Of a stretch of 64,000 nucleotides of DNA, positions 10,199-19,389 are shown piece by piece. How positions within the stretch are numbered: position 1 is the stretch's first letter; each line of letters opens with the position of its first letter. The notes beneath the pieces were generated by a model, which was given only the letters and a program-made list of their open reading frames with translations, made no database searches and was not told the origin of the DNA. Both the position numbers and the translations under genes were made by a program. The DNA comes from JAKVCB01 sp965243695 (lineage in GTDB: Bacteria; Planctomycetota; Planctomycetia; Pirellulales; Lacipirellulaceae): contig CBDEWC010000014.1 in the NCBI GenBank assembly GCA_965243695.1, positions 558,001-622,000 of the forward strand, read 5' to 3'.

Positions 10199-10981
10199 AA
10201 ATCGCCTCGCAGAGAATTGAGGATAGAATCGTGGTGCCAGCAAATGGCCGCGTACCTTAGCTGAATTAGTTGTCAGCCAACAACAGGCGTTTTCGAGATT
10301 CTGTTGCAAGCTAGCAGTAGAAGGGGCAAAAATTGCACAGCCAAAATTTTTCACCGGAAACTGCAAAGCGTGTACTAACAGCGATTTGGGGCTATGGGAG
10401 TCTCGCCTTGTTGGTCCGCTGCACCCTTTGGATCTCAATGGTACAAAGATATCCCAGCAGGACCTTTTCGACTCTGAGTCAACCTTGATGGCAACATCCG
10501 CTACGTGCGTTCCCGGTGACTCCGGCAAGACAGTCGTGGTTGTGCCATGCCCTTCGCTGCCGCTGCCGAAATGTGGCCAGAACGGGCTCTTTCGGTGGGT
10601 GGTTTGCAATTCGCAAAGCAGGTATCCATGGTGGCTGAAGCTTCCATCGTCGTCCGGGACATCTTTCCGGTTTGAGCTATTTCAACGATGGGACTACGGT
10701 GATCACGATCAACGCGTATTTCGGGCTCTGTTTTTACTTCCCTCACAAGGCAGCAGCGACGCTTGGCAGTGGTAGGATCCCGCGGTAATTTTTCGCGGTG
10801 GTGTTGTCGCTATGCGCGCGGTCTGGAACGCCTTTGACGAGAGGTGTGATCACCGGCCAAACGAAGAACAGGCCAAAGAATGGACTGGGTGATAAAAATC
10901 ACACGAGCGCAAGAAATAGTCCCACAGCATTTCAGTGGCCGTGGGACTTGCAGTGCTACGTCCAATATTGTCTGACAAAGT
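10199..10981. other. long spacer, no gene recognised
   Basis: About 780 bases between the PVC dehydrogenase start and the stop of a small gene. Short open frames occur on both strands, but none has a ribosome site, a recognisable protein pattern or a convincing composition. A terminator-like hairpin lies near its right end. The promoter of the dehydrogenase gene should be in the left part; I cannot point to it with confidence. Confidence 0.5.
10919..10947 (-). terminator. probable intrinsic terminator of the 60-residue gene
   Basis: A perfect 7-bp stem (GTCCCAC with GTGGGAC) with a 15-base loop. Read on the minus strand it is followed by TATTTCTT, and it lies about 35 bases after the stop of the small minus-strand gene ending at 10982. 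Confidence 0.55.
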
Positions 10982-11164
10982 TCAACTTGTTTCCGAAGCG
11001 TAAGCAATTCCAACTAGCTCATTGGATACCGTGAACCATTCATGATTGACAACACCGCGAATGGTTTCCAAATCCTGGTTGGCGAAGGTGGCGATATCAA
11101 CGAGACCTTGTGGTTGACCTGCCTTGTAAAGGTAGTCCCAGATTTCGTCACGTAGTTCATCCAT
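10982..11164 (-). CDS. small conserved-looking acidic protein, unknown function
   Basis: A 60-residue protein starting MDELRDEIWDYLYKAG. The ATG is preceded by AGAGGA at good distance and the gene is followed by a terminator-like hairpin, so it is likely a real short gene. The sequence reads like a small winged-helix or helix-turn-helix fragment (QPQGLVDIATFANQDLETIR), resembling the next small gene on the same strand in size and style. No family is recognised. A DNA-binding role is only a guess. Confidence 0.65.
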   Translation of the reverse strand: MDELRDEIWDYLYKAGQPQGLVDIATFANQDLETIRGVVNHEWFTVSNELVGIAYASETS

Positions 11165-11306
11165 CGTTTATATCCTCTGGTGAGTTGTATGGCACTAAAA
11201 GTGAGTGTCTGTTTCAGTGTGGCACCGCGGTTTGCAGTGGCAAGGTGCCACAATGCGATGCGAACAGTTTTGGCTTATTTCTACTGGCGGTTGGATGGCT
11301 TGGATA

Positions 11307-11528
11307 CTACTCCTCTTTGTCACAGGTATTCATTGCCGTGAATCCATCAGTCGTCAGGCTGTATCCTCCTTCAAAACGCTCTTTCAGGAGCAAGCCTCGT
11401 TCGACCATATTCCGTAAAGCGACTTTGTGCTTTTGAACCATGGTATCATCCAAGCAGATCATATTCCTCGGAGTTGCGAGGTATTGACGGAAAACAGCCA
11501 TTAAGTCTTGTTCTTTGGCAGATAACAT
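11307..11528 (-). CDS. small protein with possible winged-helix fold
   Basis: A 73-residue protein from MLSAKEQDLMAVFRQYLATP to NTCDKEE. The frame is open for 27 more codons upstream, but that extension looks non-coding (cysteine- and threonine-rich). The pattern of helices followed by a short glycine-containing hairpin (VERGLLLKERFEGGYSLTTDGF) resembles a winged helix. It lies 140 bases upstream of the 60-residue gene on the same strand and may share a transcript. No strong Shine-Dalgarno sequence is visible. Confidence 0.5.
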   Translation of the reverse strand: MLSAKEQDLMAVFRQYLATPRNMICLDDTMVQKHKVALRNMVERGLLLKERFEGGYSLTTDGFTAMNTCDKEE

Positions 11529-11652
11529 TGACGAAGGACCGGTTGAAAGTTGACAAACACAGGTGCAGGCAAACCGGGTGGGGGTTAAACAAGTTTGGGA
11601 TGAAAACAAAGACCAAAAATGACAGCAATCGGGCAGCCTCGCCTAATCGACT

Positions 11653-11694
11653 TGTGAATCTGCACGGTTGAATCTGCATGGTTGAATCTGCGCG
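11653..11694. repeat. 14-bp tandem repeat, 3 copies
   Basis: Three copies of gttgaatctgcatg with one or two changes per copy. They lie in the spacer upstream of the 73-residue gene. Confidence 0.8.
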
Positions 11695-12854
11695 GTCGAG
11701 AAACGGAGCCGTTCAAGAACAAGGCGTCTGCCCAAGGAATCCGTAAAAAAATAATCTGTATGTATACATTTTCTACGAAATGGGTTTCTGAAGGTTCGGT
11801 GTTTCATCAGGAGTAACTTTCTGCATAGATCGGCGTTTGCCCTTGTTTTCGGGCAGCCACGTCATTTGCACCCTTTGGGGGGCCACCTTTGTAGGTTGGA
11901 TCGTTGAGTTGTTGGATCCCGGTTTGCAGGTCTTCGTTTTCTGTTCCGTTTCGAGGAAGCCCGATCCTTTGCTCTGGCCCTCTTATCAAGAGGAGGTTGC
12001 ACACGTTTTCAGTCAACTAGCGGGTGCTAGTCTATACCATGACGGCAACTGACAACACGATCAATGTGGGCCAGATGGCGAATTGAACCAGGATTTTTTA
12101 AAACAGCCGTTTTTCGGCGGACAAATCGACGGTGGGTCTTCTAGGCGGACAAGAGCCAGCCAGTTGAAGGGGCCCTGCAGAGAGTCGCTGGAGTGCCTCG
12201 CCGATGTGTTCCGCGACGTTTCCCGCCCGATGCATGCCTCGATTGGCCTGTGTTTGCAGACATGATTGGGGCCTGGGGGGCAAATTTTCCGGGTGCCCGC
12301 CAGACCCGATCTGCGGGACTTTGCTTTTGAGACGTTGCCCTTGAGGGGGTCTTTCTTGAGTGGTCCGGAGGTGGGTTCAGACCTTTTGGTAAGTTGTGGA
12401 CCGAAGCAGTCCTACGGCGGTCCCGCTTCCCAGACGGCCTCGTTTTCAGCACAAAGTCTCGGGTTCCGCAGTCGCTGCCACGACCACTGCGGGCGTGACC
12501 CTAGCCTCCATTGCGCGTGAGTTAGGTGTGATAGCGGAAATTGCGAACGAGATTTTTGCGATGTTTAGCGGTTGAGAAGTGGAGTAGGGCACCCTTTGGA
12601 ACATTTTTGAATATGCCCAAACCCCATATACGAAAGGAGTGCTTGCTTGCCGACGGTCGAGATTTTAGGACAGCCTGCGTCAGGGAGGGTGAGATTTAAC
12701 GTGCCAACCGATGACGCCCGTCTCGGCGCGGTTGCCACTGAGGGGGTTCGTCGAATGTTGCACCCCCAATCACCCCTTACTGCCATGGGGTAGGGCCATC
12801 TTGCGATGGATAAAACGGGTCACCGAACGGGTAGGATTTGCGAATATCGCCCTG

Positions 12855-12934
12855 GCACGAGCAGATCACGGCACGAGCAGATCACGGCACGATCAGATCA
12901 TGGCACGATCAGATCATGGTACGATCAGGTCATG
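12855..12934. repeat. 16-bp tandem repeat, 5 copies, rich in GATC
   Basis: Two copies of gcacgagcagatcacg, two of gcacgatcagatcatg and one variant gtacgatcaggtcatg. Neighbouring copies are identical and the change is stepwise, as expected from recent duplication. Seven GATC sites fall within 80 bases. The array is in non-coding sequence about 100 bases from the end of the gene at 13041. Confidence 0.9.
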
Positions 12935-13040
12935 GTGTCCTACGTTCGATGTGGAGACGCTGAACCATCATTTTTCAGGACCGGCTAAGAAACATAGAAT
13001 CCGTGAATGACTATTAAGACCAACACACAGGGTGTGTTTT

Positions 13041-13859
13041 TTAGCGTTGCCAGCGGATCCGTTCGAGATCCTTCTCCACCAGATTGTCCACCATCGCGAT
13101 TGTATCGTTGGCCATCGATTCCATGCGATGTAACCAGCTCGATTTCAGGAGACCAAAGGAATCAAACAGTTCCGGGCCGAAGCATGCCATGATGGCGGCG
13201 GCGATCTGGTAGTTGAGGTCGCTGCTGTAACAATCCTGTTCTTCACTCATTGTCAGTCCCATCCGGAGCGAACCGCGCAAGAACGTGACGGCAATATCGT
13301 TGGTTACCATCTCGCTGGACAGCGAACCGGTATCGAACGAAAATTCCCTTGCGCGGTCGATATCAAAAGCAAATTCACCAACGGGTGCGTGTCGAAAAAT
13401 ATAACCCAAGAGCAAATCGTTCCATCGCGAACACCTCGCGAATAGTTGTGTGAAGTCGGAGTTTGGCAATTGTTCTTTTTTGTGGGCAGTTTGGATTTGT
13501 TGGAGTGTGCGGCGTCGGGCGTCGATATGCCCGTACAAGACATTTCGTCCGATGGGAGCAACCCCCTCGTACTGATGAAACTGGTCATGCGCTGTGAATA
13601 ACGCCCCCACCACGCGAGTGGGAATTTCGCCCACCAGGATCTCATGCCAAAGTTGACTAACTTCATGCGGCAAAGGCGAATCGAGGGAGAGGGTTTGTTC
13701 TGCGGCTCGAAGTCCCCGACCCCAGCGGTCAAGGCGGCACCGTGAAGCCGACCAGTAAGAATGGATCGCATCGTTCACCATCCGTGGATTTTCCTGAATC
13801 AGGGGTTGGCTATTGAGGGCTACCAAGGCGGCCAGATCGACAAGTTCTATCGTGAGCAT
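13041..13859 (-). CDS. conserved hypothetical protein
   Basis: A 272-residue soluble protein starting MLTIELVDLAALVALNSQP. Sixteen more codons are open upstream but look non-coding. It has no signal peptide or membrane segment. Segments such as SYWSASRCRLDRWGRGLRAA and MVNDAIHSYW, and a central stretch on helical periodicity, suggest a compact helical protein. The residue pattern HAPVGEFAFDIDRAREFSFD is distinctive, but I cannot place it in a family. No neighbour within 500 bases suggests a role. Confidence 0.72.
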   Translation of the reverse strand: MLTIELVDLAALVALNSQPLIQENPRMVNDAIHSYWSASRCRLDRWGRGLRAAEQTLSLDSPLPHEVSQLWHEILVGEIPTRVVGALFTAHDQFHQYEGVAPIGRNVLYGHIDARRRTLQQIQTAHKKEQLPNSDFTQLFARCSRWNDLLLGYIFRHAPVGEFAFDIDRAREFSFDTGSLSSEMVTNDIAVTFLRGSLRMGLTMSEEQDCYSSDLNYQIAAAIMACFGPELFDSFGLLKSSWLHRMESMANDTIAMVDNLVEKDLERIRWQR

Positions 13860-14399
13860 AGTGTTGTTTGGACGAGTGGAGTGTTGTGGGAGACCATTTG
13901 ACCCCACCTGGAGCCCGAGGGGACAAAGGCTCCAGGCGTGGTCATGGGAGGAAACGTTTACAGGCAGGAGTCAGGCCGCGGGAAAAGCGTGGAGGAGGTT
14001 TTGACAGGAGGGGCGACCTGGAGTTGCCTTGCGTTGCCCCTAGCATCAAGCAATCAGCATGCCAGACTGGGGGCAGAGCAGATTCGCTGTGTCCCAACGA
14101 TTTATCCCGTCACGGTTTAGGATCAAAACGCCACTCTAGTTAGACCTTCAGCGTGCAGTGTTGGTGTGGCGTTTGGGAAACAGCGTTACGTGACGGTGTG
14201 TTGTAAACACGACACTCGGGTCGAGAAAGGACCGCAGAGTGAATGACAGCCCTGGGGACTTGGCACCTGTTTTTTCCATCTGAAGGCCCCGAAAAGCGTG
14301 CCTGGCCCGAAAAGTGTGCCTGGCCCGAAAAGTGTGCCTGGAAAGTGGCGTAGAGCGGCAGATCGGTCCGCCGGCGGAGAAGGGGGCTACAAGGGGCTG
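13860..14399. other. spacer containing a tandem repeat
   Basis: 540 bases with no supported gene. Its only notable element is the three-copy 18-bp array at 14288-14341. The promoter for the hypothetical gene at 13859 must lie in its left part. Confidence 0.5.
14288..14341. repeat. 18-bp tandem repeat, 3 copies
   Basis: Three adjacent copies of cccgaaaagtgtgcctgg, the first with one change. They lie about 60 bases beyond the stop of the anti-sigma-like gene at 14400. Confidence 0.9.
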
Positions 14400-15413
14400 C
14401 TAATGGACCTCAAAATTACTCAACACGGCATCGCTGGGACCAAGGACCGAATCAAAAGGATCTGTGCTGGCAATTGGCAAGCCATCATGATTCAGGAAGA
14501 GATGATCATGCCTGTTGGTATTGCATAGCGGACCTTTCAAGTAATCAACACGGAGGTCCTGAAACAGCACATTTTGCCCATATCTTCCGTGGTTGCAGCT
14601 TTTAAAACTGGGATCTTGAGGGTTAGGTGCGTCCGAGAGGACAGCGATATCTTTCCGATACGTATTTCGGAGTGCCGTGTACTCGCCATTTCTCAGAAAA
14701 GGCAATCGATAGGCAAGGCTACCGCCAATGGTTTTCTGAAAGCCAACCAAAACAGTTCCTTTGGCCGATTGGTACACAGCAAACGAGGGGATTTGAATAC
14801 GAATCTGCCTGGATTGGATGCTTTCGGCCAGTTCCGTTGCGGGGCACACAATGAGTTGTCTGGCTTGGTCACGATCGATGAAACGGTTTTCGACCAACCG
14901 GACCGTGAAAATTCCAGCCGGTTCTCCAGTTTCAATCCTTGGCATGTACTTTTGGTACACTTCTGAGTAGTTGGCCAGGGCAACACCCAATTGGCGAAGA
15001 TGATTTTGACATTCAAGCCGCCGCGCCGCAGAGCGGCTATCACGCAACGCTGGCAAGAGCAACATTCCGACTGCAAGCACAACTCCGGTTGCCACCGCCA
15101 TATCGACGACGGTCCAATGCGATTTGCCACGGGAATCGCCGTCGGCAAAACCAATGGACGAGTATCCGTATTGATTCGCTAACTGAAATTCTCCGGAATC
15201 GGCGGCATGGGCTATGTTCCTGGCTGTGCGTTCCGCCAAACCTCGCGGTGGTTCGGTCGGCAGGTTTTCGGCATTGCGGTCTTGCCCGAGGCAGCGACTC
15301 AAATGGGCCAGTTGACGGCGAAAGGCCGGATCATGCCGAAGTCGTTCTTCGACAATTCTCCGCTGGTCATCATCAAGTTCGTCCAGCAAGTATCCAACCA
15401 ATAGGTCGTGCAT
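14400..15413 (-). CDS. anti-sigma-like membrane protein fused to a pseudopilin/DUF1559-like domain
   Basis: A 337-residue protein. Residues 1-50 (MHDLLVGYLLDELDDDQRR, then LRHDPAFRRQLAHL) match the cytoplasmic helical domain of anti-sigma factors. A membrane segment follows at about 103-120 (VVDMAVATGVVLAVGMLLLP). After it, LECQNHLRQLGVALANYSEV resembles the start of the planctomycete DUF1559/pseudopilin domain, and the end carries DHLFLNHDG. The gene lies 150 bases after an ECF sigma gene on the same strand, which supports the anti-sigma role. The start at 15413 was chosen because the anti-sigma motif begins there; 21 open codons upstream overlap a hairpin. The pilin-like part probably faces outward, and its role is unknown. 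Confidence 0.8.
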   Translation of the reverse strand: MHDLLVGYLLDELDDDQRRIVEERLRHDPAFRRQLAHLSRCLGQDRNAENLPTEPPRGLAERTARNIAHAADSGEFQLANQYGYSSIGFADGDSRGKSHWTVVDMAVATGVVLAVGMLLLPALRDSRSAARRLECQNHLRQLGVALANYSEVYQKYMPRIETGEPAGIFTVRLVENRFIDRDQARQLIVCPATELAESIQSRQIRIQIPSFAVYQSAKGTVLVGFQKTIGGSLAYRLPFLRNGEYTALRNTYRKDIAVLSDAPNPQDPSFKSCNHGRYGQNVLFQDLRVDYLKGPLCNTNRHDHLFLNHDGLPIASTDPFDSVLGPSDAVLSNFEVH

Positions 15414-15475
15414 ATCACCGAGTCGTTTTAATGGAGCAAGCTTGAGCCGGGAAGAAATCGCACCTATATAACACA

Positions 15476-15508
15476 CGAGGGAGTCTACCTTGGTGGCAGA
15501 CTCCCTCG
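15476..15508 (-). terminator. strong hairpin between the sigma and anti-sigma genes
   Basis: An 11-bp perfect stem (CGAGGGAGTCT with AGACTCCCTCG) and an 11-base loop. It lies after the stop of the ECF sigma gene and before the anti-sigma gene, both on the minus strand. It could terminate or attenuate the sigma transcript and so set the ratio of the two proteins. T-rich sequence occurs on both sides, so direction is not certain. Confidence 0.6.
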
Positions 15509-15565
15509 TTGACTTTTATTATCGATCAATCGTGAAGGTCATGGATTCATATCAGCAGTTACAGG

Positions 15566-16216
15566 TCAAACTGTCGAAGCCCAAGGGGAATCATTCCAGG
15601 CTTGCCCCAACCGTTTGATGGCTGAGTGAAGTCGGCTTTTCACAGTTCCCACGGGCACAGCGAGTTCATCTGCCGCCTCCCGATATTTTAACCCGCGAAA
15701 GTAAACAAGGCTAACGGCCGATTGCAATTGATCAGGCAGGGCGGCTACCGCCTGACGAATCCACTGGATTTTTTCTCCCTGATCAAGCCGGTCGAGCGGG
15801 TCGGCTTCACCGCTTTGCAGCAGATCTACCAGGGATCCCAACTCTTCATTTTGCGACCGATTGGGCCGATCAAGGCTCACCAGTCGGTGCCGCTTGTTAC
15901 GGCGTTGGATATCGATCGCCTGATTCGTGGCTACGGTATAAAGCCAAGGCCGAACCTTGCGGTCTGCATCAAACATATGCGACTTGAGGTGCACCTGCAG
16001 GAACGTGCCCTGAAATGCATCCTCAGCCAACACGCTACTTCCGAGGAAGCGGCGCAAATAGTTAAACAGTTCCCGCTCGTAGCGCTGCACAAGCTGATCA
16101 AAGAGTTGTTGATTACCGGTGGTCCGGTATTCCAGCAGCAACTCCTCATCGCTGATTTCTGTGGCACTATCGAGTTGGCCAGTCGTCAGTCTTACATCCG
16201 TGGTTTTTGTAATCAT
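15566..16216 (-). CDS. ECF-family RNA polymerase sigma factor
   Basis: A 216-residue ECF sigma factor. Region 2 is visible as LFDQLVQRYERELFNYLRR and VRPWLYTVATNQAIDIQRR. Region 4 is visible as LPDQLQSAVSLVYFRGLKYR followed by VPVGTVKSRLHSAIKRLGQA. The start at 16216 is supported by AAGGAG 9 bases upstream; the frame is open for 26 further codons that lack such a site. It forms a likely transcription unit with the anti-sigma-like gene downstream. The partner membrane protein and the absence of a third domain suggest release of the sigma factor by an envelope signal. The target genes are unknown. Confidence 0.95.
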   Translation of the reverse strand: MITKTTDVRLTTGQLDSATEISDEELLLEYRTTGNQQLFDQLVQRYERELFNYLRRFLGSSVLAEDAFQGTFLQVHLKSHMFDADRKVRPWLYTVATNQAIDIQRRNKRHRLVSLDRPNRSQNEELGSLVDLLQSGEADPLDRLDQGEKIQWIRQAVAALPDQLQSAVSLVYFRGLKYREAADELAVPVGTVKSRLHSAIKRLGQAWNDSPWASTV

Positions 16217-16854
16217 GGTTACGAACTCCTTTGATCGAGAGTTCGACGCACCGGTGGGAAGAATTCTTTCTTCGCCGTCGTCTAAAATGGTCACCCACCA
16301 ACCCTCACATTATAACACGTGCAAATCCTTGGGTTGTTGGGAATGGCAGAGCGCAACCGAACCGGATCTTCAACAAACCATCGCACCATCTGGTACGGGG
16401 AGCACCACCGTCACTGACGAAAAGGAGCAATTTGCGTGCCGAACCCCGTGTGCCAGCATGGTTACGGTTTCCCTGCAACCACAGTAAGTAGTTCCCCCAA
16501 CAGTTGTTACGCAGAGAAAGGTAGTATTGGTTCGCGCAAAAAACCAGGTTTTGAGTCCTGGGACCTCTGCCAATTTTGCAAAACTTCCATCCAAACGTCG
16601 CAAATTTGATCACGCCAGTGTTCAACTGTGCGACACCTGGGAGATTTCTGGATAGGCCTAATGTCAGTTGACATAATAACTTACAATTGTTTGAGAAGGT
16701 GCCATTTCGGCAGAAGTTAGGGTCAATGGTCGCCAAGTGCAAAGACCTGGCATGCCCGGCCGCGCCAAAAAAAATGCAAGACTAAACGAGACAGGAGGGC
16801 GACTCGTATCGGCCACTTTCCAACCGTCCCCCGATTTCTTTTGCGAGATTTACT
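16217..16854. other. divergent spacer, no gene recognised
   Basis: About 640 bases between the divergently read ECF sigma gene and M48 protease gene. An open frame of 145 codons exists on the minus strand, but it lacks a ribosome site and its composition (many Asn, Cys and Trp) is unlike the neighbours. Promoters for both genes should lie here; none is clear enough to mark. Confidence 0.5.
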
Positions 16855-18024
16855 GTGACCGAGCAACCGAGCGAGCCGATTTCCCCTGCGAAACTGCCCG
16901 AGGCGGATCCCTCAGAAATGACACCTGGTGAGCAGGCGGAAGCCCGCCGCTATGGTCGGATTTCTCTTGCCTGTTCGCTAGCGGACTCAGCACTCGACCT
17001 GGCCTATTTGGGGGTCATGACCTTTGTGGTTGCCACCCCGCTGGACAACTGGCTGGCAGAATTTCCTTTTTTGAGTGGTTCGTGTTCTTATTTGAGATTG
17101 ATCGCCCTGTTGTTGATTGTGTTTACCTTTCACGTCATGGTGAGTGCCCCACTTTCATTTTTCTCGGGGTTTGTGGTGGAACATTGGTTTGGTTTGAGTC
17201 GCCAAACGCGATTGCGCTGGTTGCGGAACTGGTCACTGAACAACGGGCTCGCCTTGGTCTTTAGTTTGGTTCTGTTTGTGGGCCTGTTTGCGATCATTTG
17301 GAATACGGGGCCTTACTGGTGGTTGGTTGCGGCTGGGGCCTTCTTTGTTGTGAACGTGATTCTGGGTCAGGCTGCCCCGGTGTTGATCATGCCATTGTTC
17401 CAAAAGATCGAAAAGCTCGATGACCGCGAGATTGAAAGCCGTATGGCCCGGTTGGCTGAGGGCACCGGGTTAACGATAGAAGGGGTATACCGCCTTGGTC
17501 TTAGTGCTGACACATCCAAGGCGAACGCGATGTTGGCGGGACTGGGGCCAACGCGACGTGTATTGATGGGAGACACTTTGCTGGACCAGTTTTCCCTGGA
17601 TGAGATCGAAGTCATCTTTGCTCACGAGATTGGGCATCACGTTCACCGACACATCAGTAAAATGATTGCGGCAGGTATCGTATGGAGCTTGCTCGGGTTT
17701 TGGATTTGCCACTGGCTGATTCAATGGTGGGCTGTGGGAGGTTTTGGCCCACAGGTACCGACCAGCGCGTTGCCGCTGGTGATGTTTACCCTGTTAGTTT
17801 TCCGGTTGGTTCTGGAGCCCGTGCAAAATTTTATGAGTCGTCACTATGAGCGGCAATCGGATCGATATGCGCTAGCGCGAACCGGTGATCCGGTAGCATA
17901 CCGTTCGGCTTTTACAAAACTTGCCAAACTGAACAAGGCTGACACAGACCCCAATCCGGTCGAAGTTTTCTTGTTCCACAGCCATCCGCCGATTGGGCAA
18001 CGGTTGGCCATAGCTGCCAGGTGA
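16855..18024 (+). CDS. M48-family zinc metallopeptidase (Ste24-like) in the membrane
   Basis: A 389-residue integral membrane protease of the M48/Ste24 type, used in membrane protein quality control. The zinc site HEIGHH is at about residues 260-265, and the third ligand lies in MSRHYERQSDRYAL at about 323-336. Several hydrophobic segments precede the catalytic part (such as FTFHVMVSAPLSFFSGFVVE and GLALVFSLVLFVGLFAIIW), and one or two follow it. The start is a GTG. The gene ends 2 bases before the stop of the convergent dprA gene. Length and topology match the family, although it is slightly shorter than eukaryotic Ste24. Confidence 0.93.
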   Translation: MTEQPSEPISPAKLPEADPSEMTPGEQAEARRYGRISLACSLADSALDLAYLGVMTFVVATPLDNWLAEFPFLSGSCSYLRLIALLLIVFTFHVMVSAPLSFFSGFVVEHWFGLSRQTRLRWLRNWSLNNGLALVFSLVLFVGLFAIIWNTGPYWWLVAAGAFFVVNVILGQAAPVLIMPLFQKIEKLDDREIESRMARLAEGTGLTIEGVYRLGLSADTSKANAMLAGLGPTRRVLMGDTLLDQFSLDEIEVIFAHEIGHHVHRHISKMIAAGIVWSLLGFWICHWLIQWWAVGGFGPQVPTSALPLVMFTLLVFRLVLEPVQNFMSRHYERQSDRYALARTGDPVAYRSAFTKLAKLNKADTDPNPVEVFLFHSHPPIGQRLAIAAR

Positions 18025-18055
18025 GCTAAATGCGGGTCACCTGCTGACCGCTCAC
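18021..18055. terminator. possible bidirectional terminator between convergent genes
   Basis: GTGAGC pairs with GCTCAC around an inner GGTCA/TGACC pair. The structure overlaps the stop codons of the M48 and dprA genes. No T-run is present, so the call is tentative. Confidence 0.35.
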
Positions 18056-19144
18056 TCTGCGCACCAATCGCTTGGTTTCCAGGATGCTAATGGTCGCCAG
18101 GACGCGATGTACAGGTAGGCCACAGGTTCGCGTCACGACGTCGATCGAGGTTTCTTTGTCGTCGATGGCTTGAAGTACCTGCTGTTCGATAGCATTCAGG
18201 CGAAGTTCTTGGGGTTCTCGGAGGCTAGCGGTGTCGTTTCGGGGAACTGGCTCGACCAGTGGGCCGAGTTGTTCAAAGATATCGTCGATATTTTCGACAA
18301 GCGCTGCGCCGTCGCGAATCAACGCATGGCAACCGCGCGAAGCGCGACTCTCCACCGGCCCAGGCAGCGCAAAGACTTCCCGGCCTTGCTCCGTGGCAAG
18401 GCGGGCCGTGATTAAAGCTCCGGAGCGAATTGGTGCTTCAATCACCACGGTCCCCACAGACAGCCCGCTGAGGATCCGGTTGCGTTGCGGAAAAGCCCCG
18501 GCAAAGGGGCGTTGATCGGGAGGTGCCTCAGTCAGAAGGCATCCCTGCTGGGAGATCTGACTCGCCAAATTTCGATGCTCTGGTGGGTAAATTTGGAGCA
18601 ACCCGCTGGCGAGAACTGCAATCGTACGGCCACCAGCTTGGAGAGCTCCACGATGTGCGGCAGCGTCGATACCCCGAGCCAATCCGCTCACAACGGTCAG
18701 CCCTGCCCCGGCCAGGCTGGCGGCCAGTCGCTCGGCTTGCCGAAGGCCATATTGCGTTGCCTGCCGGGTCCCCACAAGAGTGATCGCTAATGCGTCCTGA
18801 GCGATTAACGTGCCGCGCTGATAAAGCACACCAGGTGGATCATAAATTTCTTTCAAGAGCCGCGGATAGATGTCCTGTTCACTCGTCAAAAGATCAATCT
18901 GATTTTTCCATGCAGATCGAATTACGGTTTCGGCATCGACCGTCTCAATCGCGGCAGCGATCCGCTTGGCGACTTTGGGGCTAATGCCGGGAAGTTTTGT
19001 GAGGAGAGTTGGGCTGGCATTCAATGCCGCGGAAGCGGAACCAAACGCCGAGAGTAACTCAGTCCGCAACCGTGGGCCCACTCCCTCGACCAGCGAAAGC
19101 CGCACACTATCGGCAAGGCCAGCGGAAATCGGGTCATCGGTCAT
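18026..19144 (-). CDS. dprA: DNA-processing protein DprA (Smf)
   Basis: A 372-residue DprA, which protects incoming single-stranded DNA and loads RecA during natural transformation. The N-terminus has a helix-hairpin-helix (SPTLLTKLPGISPKVAKRIA). The Rossmann-like core follows with LVGTRQATQYGLRQAERLA, VVSGLARGIDAAAHRGAL, FPQRNRILSGLSVGTVVIEA and SGALITARLATEQGREVFAL. A C-terminal winged helix runs from about 305 (IEQQVLQAIDDKETSIDVVT). All usual parts are present, so the protein should be functional. Its upstream region holds a nine-copy 13-bp tandem array. No other competence genes are in the window. Confidence 0.96.
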   Translation of the reverse strand: MTDDPISAGLADSVRLSLVEGVGPRLRTELLSAFGSASAALNASPTLLTKLPGISPKVAKRIAAAIETVDAETVIRSAWKNQIDLLTSEQDIYPRLLKEIYDPPGVLYQRGTLIAQDALAITLVGTRQATQYGLRQAERLAASLAGAGLTVVSGLARGIDAAAHRGALQAGGRTIAVLASGLLQIYPPEHRNLASQISQQGCLLTEAPPDQRPFAGAFPQRNRILSGLSVGTVVIEAPIRSGALITARLATEQGREVFALPGPVESRASRGCHALIRDGAALVENIDDIFEQLGPLVEPVPRNDTASLREPQELRLNAIEQQVLQAIDDKETSIDVVTRTCGLPVHRVLATISILETKRLVRRVSGQQVTRI

Positions 19145-19187
19145 GAGAATTTATCGCGGGGGCCCAGACCCTCTCGCCAGGGATTTG

Positions 19188-19330
19188 TCAATTTCGCCAG
19201 TCAATTTCGCCAGTCAAGAAATCCAGTCAAGAAATCCAGTCAAGAAATCCAGTCAAGAAATCCAGTCAAGAAATCCAGTCAAGAAATCCAGTCAAGAAAT
19301 CCAGTCAAGAAATCCAGTCAAGAAATCCAG
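19188..19330. repeat. 13-bp tandem array: 2 copies of one variant then 9 perfect copies of another
   Basis: Two copies of tcaatttcgccag are followed by nine identical copies of tcaagaaatccag. It lies directly upstream of dprA, between it and the stop of the next minus-strand gene. There are no spacers, so it is not a CRISPR array. Nine identical copies point to recent slippage expansion. Confidence 0.95.
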
Positions 19331-19389
19331 TCAGGTTACAAAATCCAATCACCGTCATCCTATCGCGCCAGTGGCTAAAGAGCCAGGAA

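Larger units (their letters stand above)
11529..13040. other. 1.5-kb gene desert with two tandem-repeat clusters
   Basis: No open frame here has a credible start, ribosome site or protein character. The stretch contains two short tandem arrays (11653-11694 and 12855-12934) and otherwise unstructured sequence. It could hold decayed genes or an untranslated RNA, but nothing specific is recognisable. Confidence 0.5.

Noticed and set aside
10199..10609. N-terminal extension of the PVC dehydrogenase
   Set aside because: The frame is open but the ATG at 10198 has a ribosome site and is followed by a signal peptide.
16305..16742. 145-codon minus-strand frame upstream of the ECF sigma gene
   Set aside because: No ribosome site; composition unlike the neighbouring genes; it fills a divergent promoter region.
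19188..19330. CRISPR-like array
   Set aside because: The copies are directly adjacent with no spacers, and no cas genes are nearby.
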